Shown here one piece after another: positions 57,201 to 64,000 of a stretch of DNA of 64,000 nucleotides. The stretch is taken from assembly GCA_020725865.1 (NCBI GenBank), contig DYEC01000012.1:186001-250000 (forward strand), written 5' to 3'. Under the pieces are notes generated by a model. That model worked only from the letters and a program-made list of their open reading frames with translations. It was not told where the DNA came from and did not search any database. Each line of letters opens with the position of its first letter. Position 1 is the first letter of the stretch. A program made the position numbers and the translations under genes. This stretch comes from Anaerolinea sp. (lineage in GTDB: Bacteria > Chloroflexota > Anaerolineae > Anaerolineales > Anaerolineaceae).

Positions 57201-59370
57201 CGGATTTTTCTAGGTTAACATGGGGAATATCCATGCACTGTCTGGTTCTGAGCGCTTCCAAAGCTAAAAACGTGGCTAATGTTGTGTTGACAATTTGCTC
57301 ATAAGGTATTGGTGGTGGTGACCCGGCACGGATAGCATCGAGAAAAGCCTGCCAGGCGGCTCTGTGTCCCTTGTCTTGCTGAAGCAGATTTCGAATTGTG
57401 CGCTTTCTGCCGTTTTTTATTAAGTCAAGCGAGCGGAAGTCGTCAAGGATAGCAACACTTCCACCACAAAAAACTTCAAGGCGTTCTTTGGGCACGCTTT
57501 TATCGCCATTCGCTAGGTAGTGGATGTTACCAATTGAACCATCTGGATAAGTCAATGTAAGTAAAACATTATCTTGGCGGTATCGGTTTACGTCTGGGAG
57601 AGCCTGCGCATAGACCTGCTGGGGCAACAAACCGGTTAGATAAGTTAGGAAGTCAATAAAATGACAGCATTCACCAATAATACGACCTCCGCCCTGTTGA
57701 GGGTCATGCAACCAGTGCTGAGGAGGCAGAAAGCCGGCATTGACACGATAATTTGCAAACAGTGGCTCAGTTCTACCCGCTAGAAATTGTTTTAGTTGGA
57801 CCGCATGGAGTGAAAAGCGGCGGTTAAATCCTACCATGAGAAGGGCTTTTTGTGGCTGGGTGAGAAATTCAAGAATTCTTTCTAATTGCTGAAAATCGAT
57901 GGCTAGAGGTTTCTCACAATACACATGTTTATCATGCGCTAACGCTGTAACAACCTGCCTGGCATGATTCTGGTGACGGGTGAGGATTGCTACAATGTTG
58001 ATGCCTTCGTTCTCTAAGACATCTTCTTCCGCTGAGCTGATGTTGTTAAATCCGAACTTTTTCCCAGCATGAAAAGCACTTACACCTGATGCGGACACAA
58101 TGCAAACTTTTTCAATTCGCCCAACTTTTTTAACCATTGGAAGAAAAACAGCTAATGCATAGTTCCCGGCACCTAAGACACCCAGTCTCAACTCATGAGT
58201 TGGTGTAATGTGAGATGTTGTTAGGCGAATTTGCCTTTTTGCTTCTTGTTTAGTTGTTTCAGGATAGGTTAACAAAATTCCCAAAAAGGGTTGTTTACGT
58301 TTACCGGTAATCAGTTCATATGCTTCGGCGGCGCGTTCTATCGGGAAACGGTGGGTAATTAATGGTTGAACGTTGAGCTGACCGCTTGCCAGCAAATTTA
58401 CAAATTCCGCCATATTTCTTTTTTCAGTCCATCTGACGTAACCAATTGGGTAATCTAAGCCCTTCTCTTCATAATTTGTGTCGTAACGTCCTGGACCATA
58501 GGAACGTGATACCTTGAGTTGCAATTCTTTGTCATAGTAAACTTTTCGTGGAACCTTCAAGCCAACTGCACCAATGACGACGACTTGGGCGCGATCACGC
58601 GCAAGTTGCCCGGCTAGTTCAATGGGCTCGTTAGATGGAGTGTCTGCACAAATCAAAATGGCGTCAAAGCCCTGCCCATTAGTGAAGGACTGCCCGCAAG
58701 ACAATGCTTCCGAAGTATGAGCCGCGACTGCGCCCATAGATTGTGCCAATGAAACGCGCTCCGGGTTTATATCAGTACCAAACACGGCGCAGCCAGCCGC
58801 TCTAGCAATACCAACCGTGAGTAAACCAAGCAGACCCAAACCAATGACGGCTATGTTTTCTCCAAGCTGAGGTGCTGCCAAGCGAAAACCATGCAATGCA
58901 ATTGCTCCCAGTGTCGTAAATGCAGCAGATTCAAAATCAACACTAGGCGGCAAGGGAACCAAAAGATTTTTAGGAACAACAGCATATTCGGCATGTACGG
59001 CATAGCCGCCTCCTGCGCAAGTGACTGGCATACCTGGCTCAAAGCCTTCCATGTCACTTCCCACCTTGATGATGATACCAGCTGATGAGTAACCAAGAGA
59101 TAATGGTTGGTCAAGGCGGTTAAATGCAGCCTGGATGGTTGGAAGTATGCCTTCTCGGCGGGACTTATCAATGACCTGGCGTATCAGATCGGGTCTGGAT
59201 TTAGCCTTGCTAATCAGGCTTTTTCCCGCAAATTCTACAAGCATGCGTTCTGTGCCGGCGGATACAAGCGAATTTACTGTGCGCACTAGTGCAGTTCCGG
59301 GTCTCACACTTGGAACAGGAATCTCGGCGACGCTGGTTCGTCCATCTCTCATATTTTGCAAGAGTTGTTT
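57193..59370 (-). CDS. Zn-type alcohol dehydrogenase / Gfo-Idh-MocA oxidoreductase fusion
   Basis: A 725-residue two-domain protein. The first 370 residues are a medium-chain dehydrogenase (GLGLLGLLTVGIARAAG NAD loop, GSDMEGFEPG); the rest is a GFO/IDH/MocA enzyme (LGVLGAGNYA, CEKPLAI, GGGRIIGECCHFID). Such fusions occur with heparinase-like genes in EPS clusters and likely modify a sugar. Start set to MKQLLQNMRDG behind a TATAAT; longer in-frame starts precede transcription. Confidence 0.85.
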   Translation of the reverse strand, partial: KQLLQNMRDGRTSVAEIPVPSVRPGTALVRTVNSLVSAGTERMLVEFAGKSLISKAKSRPDLIRQVIDKSRREGILPTIQAAFNRLDQPLSLGYSSAGIIIKVGSDMEGFEPGMPVTCAGGGYAVHAEYAVVPKNLLVPLPPSVDFESAAFTTLGAIALHGFRLAAPQLGENIAVIGLGLLGLLTVGIARAAGCAVFGTDINPERVSLAQSMGAVAAHTSEALSCGQSFTNGQGFDAILICADTPSNEPIELAGQLARDRAQVVVIGAVGLKVPRKVYYDKELQLKVSRSYGPGRYDTNYEEKGLDYPIGYVRWTEKRNMAEFVNLLASGQLNVQPLITHRFPIERAAEAYELITGKRKQPFLGILLTYPETTKQEAKRQIRLTTSHITPTHELRLGVLGAGNYALAVFLPMVKKVGRIEKVCIVSASGVSAFHAGKKFGFNNISSAEEDVLENEGINIVAILTRHQNHARQVVTALAHDKHVYCEKPLAIDFQQLERILEFLTQPQKALLMVGFNRRFSLHAVQLKQFLAGRTEPLFANYRVNAGFLPPQHWLHDPQQGGGRIIGECCHFIDFLTYLTGLLPQQVYAQALPDVNRYRQDNVLLTLTYPDGSIGNIHYLANGDKSVPKERLEVFCGGSVAILDDFRSLDLIKNGRKRTIRNLLQQDKGHRAAWQAFLDAIRAGSPPPIPYEQIVNTTLATFLALEALRTRQCMDIPHVNLEKSDG

Positions 59371-59407
59371 CATTGTTTTATTAGCATCCTTCTTGGTTGT
59401 TTTTCTC

Positions 59408-59413
59408 ATTATA
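59408..59413 (-). promoter_or_regulatory. -10 box of dehydrogenase-heparinase-GT operon
   Basis: TATAAT on the reverse strand, 37 bases before the ATG at 59370. Divergent to the ligase promoter. Confidence 0.5.
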
Positions 59414-59489
59414 TCTAAAACCTGATAAATGCGTTTTTCGTTGAACAACGCTTTATAAATTTATAAATTTGAAAAAAGCCACACTACCG

Positions 59490-59495
59490 TATAAT
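59490..59495 (+). promoter_or_regulatory. -10 box of leaderless O-antigen ligase gene
   Basis: TATAAT ends 6 bases before ATG 59502; no ribosome site. Confidence 0.65.
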
Positions 59496-59501
59496 AAGTT
59501 C

Positions 59502-59858
59502 ATGGGACAGTTAGGAGGCAGTTCATTGGCACGGTTCACAAGAAGTTATCTGTTTTCAATGACCTTTACAATTATTGGGTTGTGCATAGCGATAATCGCA
59601 GGGGGTAACATCTGGCGGGGGTATATGTCTTTAAAGCTGATTGTACTTATCACAACTATTATCGGGTGTTCCATTCTTTTCTTAATACGTGGAACGCACC
59701 AAAGGTCAGGTTTAGTACATCTAAAGTTTGATGTTTTTATCATTTTAGGGATCGTAATTTTGCTCGGTAGCTGGGATTCTTTCTCCAAATATTCGTCAAG
59801 GGCTGGAACGTGTCTCATTATTGCTGAGTTATCTTTTCTTGTTTTATCTACTAATTGA
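59502..59858 (+). CDS. O-antigen ligase-like protein, N-terminal fragment
   Basis: A 118-residue frame with three hydrophobic segments. It appears to be the front of the following Wzy/ligase gene: after GSWDSF the frame turns to unrelated residues, while the next frame in the same bases reads SPNIRQGLERVSLLLSYLF, fitting the family. One surplus base near 59775-59790 would explain it. Confidence 0.6.
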   Translation: MGQLGGSSLARFTRSYLFSMTFTIIGLCIAIIAGGNIWRGYMSLKLIVLITTIIGCSILFLIRGTHQRSGLVHLKFDVFIILGIVILLGSWDSFSKYSSRAGTCLIIAELSFLVLSTN

Positions 59859-61866
59859 TATCCTAGAAAATGGACTTGATCGTAGTGGGGTTGTGAACGG
59901 TTTGCTGGTTGCCACGGGAGCCCTGTTGCTACTAACAGCTTTGGAGATTTATCTACGTTACTTAAACTGGTGGGAGCTTGTTGGAAGATGGGAAGTACTG
60001 CCTCCATATCCTTATCGCTTTATCAGCTTACTGGGACATTCGAATGCTCTGATGTGTATTTTGAACATGTGCTTACCTCTGGCAATTCTTCAGTTTCTGA
60101 AGCGAGATTCGCGCCCGGGGCGGATAGGGGCTGCTTTCTGGTTGATTACCTACTTACTCGTTATGCCTTTTTCTTCTTCCCGCAGTGGATTGGTGGGTCT
60201 AATGGCTGGGATTTTTTTGATGATTGCCTGGTTTTTGGCCCGAACTAAGTTACTGCCACGTCTTATTCAATTTGGTTCATCCAATAGGTGGTTTTTCCTC
60301 TTGATAGGCATTTTCCTGTTGGGGTTGGTGGGTATCTCTGGATGGCTAGTGGCTAACTTTTCACTTCACCCATCACATGGGACGACTTTCCTGGGCAGCC
60401 GGCTAATCATTTGGAAGGGGGCCGTTGATGTCTGGGGTAGTAGCCCGTGGATTGGGGTTGGTCCTGGACGCTTTGGTTACGAATATTTACGGCATGGCGG
60501 AAGTATTCCTCCCGATTTTTGGGCTTTGTCTGCCCATAGCCTTCCTTTTCAAGTTCTGGCAGAATTTGGAGTCGTTGGCGAGTTGATTTTTCTGGCATTA
60601 TTGGGTAGCGTGGTCTCCTATTTACTATTTAGGGGTAAGAATGCCCGGACATCAGAAAAAGCTCGATGTCAAGCAATTCTGATTGGGATTGGTGTATGGT
60701 TTGCTCAGGTTTTGTTAGATGATTTTACGGATTATCCTGGGGTTATGGTGATCCTTATCCTGATGTTAGCCTGGGCGATCACATCATCAGATATCCCTGT
60801 TGAGCGCTGGAGCGCAGTCAGTGGGAATGTCCTTATGTTACCCGCTCTGATGATCATAGGATGGCAATCGATTCAGGTATGGTCTTATTCTCCCATGGAG
60901 GTTGGTTTGAAAGAGGCTCAGCAAGACTCGTGGCTTTCAGCGGCAGATAAATTTACAATGAGCGCACGGCGAGATCCAAATTTGATTTTTTATATGACAC
61001 AAGCAGGACTTGCGCATTCGATGGCATGGGCGCAGACGCAGCAGTATTCTAATTTATCTGCTGCCAGATACTTTTTTCAACGAGCGTTGATGATGGAAGA
61101 GAATGTGTCGCTGTTATGGGCGAACCTGGCGGTTTTGGATTGGTATTCAGGCGATTCGTTTTCCGCAATCCAACATATGGCACAGGCAAGCAAACTTGCA
61201 CCGCGGGAATCCGCATATCTGGTGAATCTGGGATGGTTTTTCGAGCAAAATGGAGATATGGAACAGGCAAAGCACCAGTACTTTGACGCTTTGAGTTTAA
61301 GTGCTTCAATTGCCTCTCATCCATTTTGGCAATTAACCCCTTTGAGAAAAGAGGTTCTAAACGAATGGATGTCCAATGCTGCACCCTCTGATTTTTATCC
61401 CAGTGGATATTGGAAGCGCGCTCAAGATGCATTACACGAAGGGGACTTCAATCAGGCAAAGTACTATATTGCACTATCTGATTGGGTTGGTGAATCACAA
61501 ATCGCCGTCTTAACTGTAAAGGCTGAGCTATGCGAAGTCACTAATGAAAGTGCTCAGGTTAGCGCTTGTTATCAACAACTCGCTGATAGGATGAAAACCC
61601 CCGTTTTTCGATATCAGGAGACATATTTTGTCAATACTTATTCCCTCTGGCTTTATCACCGTAAGGGACTATCCTTTGATCTTGTCCCCGGTTTTTTGCA
61701 ATTGATCCCTGACTATGGTCAATTTGAAGCACTTAATCGTCTATATCAAATTTACAGTAAGGCGGGGGAGTGTGACAAGGCAGAAGAAACATGGAAAGTT
61801 ATGCAAATTGCGTTGAATGGCGGCGCGCTAGAACCAATCCTAGAAGCGCCGGCATGTAGAAACTGA
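59821..61866 (+). CDS. O-antigen ligase/polymerase-like protein with TPR, main part
   Basis: A 681-residue frame with about nine membrane helices, the Wzy_C motif region (SSSRSGLVGLMAG, GSRLIIWKGAVDVWGSSPWIGVGPGRFG), then soluble TPR repeats (about 395-670). Joins polysaccharide units or transfers them to an acceptor. The TTG at 59821 is not a credible start; coding continues upstream in this frame to about 59782, so the intact gene would start at 59502. Confidence 0.8.
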   Translation: MLSYLFLFYLLIDILENGLDRSGVVNGLLVATGALLLLTALEIYLRYLNWWELVGRWEVLPPYPYRFISLLGHSNALMCILNMCLPLAILQFLKRDSRPGRIGAAFWLITYLLVMPFSSSRSGLVGLMAGIFLMIAWFLARTKLLPRLIQFGSSNRWFFLLIGIFLLGLVGISGWLVANFSLHPSHGTTFLGSRLIIWKGAVDVWGSSPWIGVGPGRFGYEYLRHGGSIPPDFWALSAHSLPFQVLAEFGVVGELIFLALLGSVVSYLLFRGKNARTSEKARCQAILIGIGVWFAQVLLDDFTDYPGVMVILILMLAWAITSSDIPVERWSAVSGNVLMLPALMIIGWQSIQVWSYSPMEVGLKEAQQDSWLSAADKFTMSARRDPNLIFYMTQAGLAHSMAWAQTQQYSNLSAARYFFQRALMMEENVSLLWANLAVLDWYSGDSFSAIQHMAQASKLAPRESAYLVNLGWFFEQNGDMEQAKHQYFDALSLSASIASHPFWQLTPLRKEVLNEWMSNAAPSDFYPSGYWKRAQDALHEGDFNQAKYYIALSDWVGESQIAVLTVKAELCEVTNESAQVSACYQQLADRMKTPVFRYQETYFVNTYSLWLYHRKGLSFDLVPGFLQLIPDYGQFEALNRLYQIYSKAGECDKAEETWKVMQIALNGGALEPILEAPACRN

Positions 61867-62666
61867 TGAGTTTTATGCATAACCAGCCTTTACATCTAGT
61901 GAACGAGAATTCTGTTCGGCGTGTAAATATCCTAGGAGTTAGGGTTTGTGCTGTTACAATGGCGCAAGCACTTAAGATAATGTGTGATTGGATCGGTCGT
62001 CGCCAGGCACATTATGTATGCTGTACACCTGCGCATGCTATTATGGATTGTGTTGAGAATCCGGCGCTTAGACAAGTGTTTAATGGGAGTGGTTTGACCA
62101 CTCCGGATGGAATGTCCGTTGTGTGGCTATTGAGGTTAGCGGGATTTACTGTCGAAAGGGTTTATGGACCCGATCTATTGCTTGCAGTAGCTGCTTTGTC
62201 TGTTGAGAAAGGATATCGTCATTACTTTTATGGTGGTGCACCTGGGGTAGCAGAGAAGCTTGTGATTCGTCTGAAACAACGTTTTCCCGGATTACAAGTT
62301 GTTGGCTTTGAATCACCGCCGTTTCGATCGTTGTCACCAGATGAAGATAAAGCCGCGATTGAACGTATTAGAAACACTTCCCCCGATTTTTTGTGGGTGG
62401 GGATAGGGTCGCCGCGTCAGGAATGCTGGATGAGCGAGCACGTAAATGTCTTAGGTGTGCCTGTATTGGTTGGTGTTGGTGCTGCATTTGATTTCCTGTC
62501 CGGAAATAAACCCCAAGCTCCACGCTGGATACAACGAATGGGGCTGGAATGGTTGTTTCGTTTATTTAGTGAGCCAAGGCGATTGTGGCGCCGTTATATT
62601 TTGGGGTATCCAAAGTTTTTCTTTTTGGTATTATTACAGCAGCTTGGCTTGAGGACTTTTGAGTAA
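61866..62666 (+). CDS. WecG/TagA/CpsF family glycosyltransferase
   Basis: A 266-residue GT26 enzyme: TTPDGMSVVW, YGGAPGVAEKL and VGIGSPRQECWM. Adds ManNAcA- or ManNAc-type sugar to a lipid-linked intermediate at the membrane. The start overlaps the ligase stop. Confidence 0.9.
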   Translation: MSFMHNQPLHLVNENSVRRVNILGVRVCAVTMAQALKIMCDWIGRRQAHYVCCTPAHAIMDCVENPALRQVFNGSGLTTPDGMSVVWLLRLAGFTVERVYGPDLLLAVAALSVEKGYRHYFYGGAPGVAEKLVIRLKQRFPGLQVVGFESPPFRSLSPDEDKAAIERIRNTSPDFLWVGIGSPRQECWMSEHVNVLGVPVLVGVGAAFDFLSGNKPQAPRWIQRMGLEWLFRLFSEPRRLWRRYILGYPKFFFLVLLQQLGLRTFE

Positions 62667-62681
62667 ATTGATTGAGGGAAA

Positions 62682-64000
62682 GTGTTTCGACGATTTTCAG
62701 CTAATTTTGCGGTCCTTTCCATTTATGTTGACGCGTTATTAATCTTTCTGGCGTTATATATTTCAGTCCAGTTACGGTTTCCTCTAAACGCGCTTGGATT
62801 TGTTCGAGAAATGAAAGAGCCAGCGCGTTTACCTGTTGGTTTATATGTTTTATTCCCCATCCTTTGGACTAGTGTTTTATTAGTTTTTTCGGTTTATGAT
62901 GGTCGAAAGAACCTGAAGGCGAGTGATGAGTTTGTCAGCCTTACTCTTGGCTCGGCATTAGCAACAATCTCAATGGCTGGAATTTTATATCTTTCATACC
63001 GTGAAACATCTCGGTTCCTGTTTTTAATGTTTGTGGTCTTGGCGTTTGGTTTTCTGGTTGCTTGGCGTGTTATCTTTCGTTTTTGTTATCGGCGTTATCT
63101 TGGGGGTGCAATTGAAGCCCGGCGTGTCCTGGTGCTTGGGGCTGGCTCCATGGGGTATAAGATGTGTGAACAAATAACAAAGCATCAGCGCTTCGGATTG
63201 AATTTTGTGGGTTTTTTAGATGACGATCCTCAAAAACAAGCTCGTGATCCAAAAGTACTTGGTTCACTGGGAGCAGTCCGTGATGTGATTAATGATTTCA
63301 AAATTGATGACGTGGTTATTGCCCTTCCGAGATCTGCCTATGTCCGGCTGAATCAAGTTGTAAGTGAGCTTCATGATCTCCCCGTGCGTGTTTGGGTCGT
63401 TTTAGATTACCTTTCCCTAGCACTACATCGCGCTGCTGTTGATGATTTTGCCGGGTTGCCAATGTTGGATTTACGCGCGCCAGCGTTGAGCGAATATCAG
63501 CGTATGCTGAAGCGGGCTTTTGATCTTGTTGTAACCTTGCTCTCTTTGATTATTGCATTACCTCTAATGGGAATAATTGCGTTCCTAATCAAACTGGATA
63601 GTCCAGGGCCAATCTTGTACCGGGCAAAGCGGATGGGTGAAAATGGGAAAATTTTTGAAATGTTGAAGTTCCGAACCATGATCGAAAATGCTGATGAATT
63701 TAGAGAGCTTGTTATGCAGGTTAGAGATGATGGCAGCGTTCTATATAAAAAGCCGGATGATCCTCGAGTTACTCGCATAGGCAAAATTTTGCGTAAGACA
63801 AGTTTGGACGAATTGCCACAATTATTTAATGTTCTGAAAGGTGAAATGAGTCTGGTTGGCCCAAGGCCAGAACAGCCTCACCTTGTAGAGAAGTATGAAC
63901 TTTGGCAACGCAAAAGGTTTGCTGTACCTCAAGGCATAACTGGCTGGTGGCAGATTCATGGGCGAAGTGATAAACCTATGCATCTGCATACAGAAGAAGA
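62682..64000 (+). CDS. Polyprenyl sugar phosphotransferase, partial
   Basis: Runs off the right edge with 439 codons seen. GTG start with GAGGG. Four N-terminal helices, a CoA-binding-like Rossmann stretch (VLVLGAGSMGYKM), a further helix, then the catalytic bacterial-transferase domain with KFRTM, RKTSLDELPQLFNVLKGEMSLVGPRPE. It starts EPS repeats by loading a sugar phosphate on undecaprenyl phosphate. Confidence 0.9.
   Translation, partial: MFRRFSANFAVLSIYVDALLIFLALYISVQLRFPLNALGFVREMKEPARLPVGLYVLFPILWTSVLLVFSVYDGRKNLKASDEFVSLTLGSALATISMAGILYLSYRETSRFLFLMFVVLAFGFLVAWRVIFRFCYRRYLGGAIEARRVLVLGAGSMGYKMCEQITKHQRFGLNFVGFLDDDPQKQARDPKVLGSLGAVRDVINDFKIDDVVIALPRSAYVRLNQVVSELHDLPVRVWVVLDYLSLALHRAAVDDFAGLPMLDLRAPALSEYQRMLKRAFDLVVTLLSLIIALPLMGIIAFLIKLDSPGPILYRAKRMGENGKIFEMLKFRTMIENADEFRELVMQVRDDGSVLYKKPDDPRVTRIGKILRKTSLDELPQLFNVLKGEMSLVGPRPEQPHLVEKYELWQRKRFAVPQGITGWWQIHGRSDKPMHLHTEE

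Overview
The window looks like a chromosome segment from a member of the Chloroflexota, most likely class Anaerolineae, with an anaerobic or fermentative life style. This is an inference from gene content: a NuoE-NuoF fusion in a molybdopterin formate dehydrogenase operon, a TrpB2-type tryptophan synthase behind a T-box, FIST and multi-GAF sensor proteins, a BTAD/TPR regulator, stand-alone c-di-AMP receptors, L,D-transpeptidases, and no outer-membrane LPS genes. G+C is moderate. Several genes begin only 6 to 8 bases after a TATAAT-like box, so leaderless transcripts appear common.

Layout. 1-5590: an MBL-fold hydrolase, then a cyclic-di-GMP pair (GGDEF and HD-GYP, overlapping by 4 bases) in which the GGDEF frame is broken at an A8 tract. 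5788-7039: a YeiH-type exporter whose first membrane segment is encoded by a separate 45-codon gene. 7110-9007: tRNA-Glu, then glnA preceded by a leader that reads as a glmS-class ribozyme followed by an intrinsic terminator. 9190-13584: FHA protein, AI-2E family permease with a small partner, BTAD regulator. 13777-19129: formate dehydrogenase operon and divergent mobA. 19172-24647: thioredoxin-TPR protein, a cell-wall operon (amidase and two L,D-transpeptidases), flavin reductase and AmmeMemoRadiSam A. 24714-28562: DUF4013 protein, two c-di-AMP receptors, a glycosidase-like protein. 28706-39773: class A PBP, a degenerate DNA-methylase-like protein, a large histidine kinase and a FIST protein. 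39832-42366: trpB2 with a Trp T-box, a transposase remnant, tRNA-Thr. 42460-54030: uridine kinase, then a long reverse-strand phosphate cluster (PhoB-like, PhoR, PstSCAB, PhoU, two thymidylate-kinase-like proteins, CHAD protein, Ppx/GppA-type HD protein). 54005-64000: exopolysaccharide genes (glycosyltransferase, heparinase-like lyase, fused dehydrogenase/oxidoreductase, a frameshifted O-antigen ligase, WecG/TagA enzyme, and a polyprenyl sugar phosphotransferase that runs off the window).

How it fits together. The phosphate regulator pair sits directly upstream of pstS, which has phased TTAAC-type repeats as a likely Pho box. The cluster ends in four genes that suggest a polyphosphate or nucleotide-phosphate branch. 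The regulator start also lies inside the last glycosyltransferase gene, linking phosphate sensing to the exopolysaccharide cluster.

Most interesting: the glmS-like ribozyme in front of glutamine synthetase rather than glmS, which would let the GlmS product glucosamine-6-phosphate restrain supply of its co-substrate glutamine. Second: the kinase pair/CHAD/HD module behind phoU, in which one kinase carries Arg in place of the Walker A Lys.
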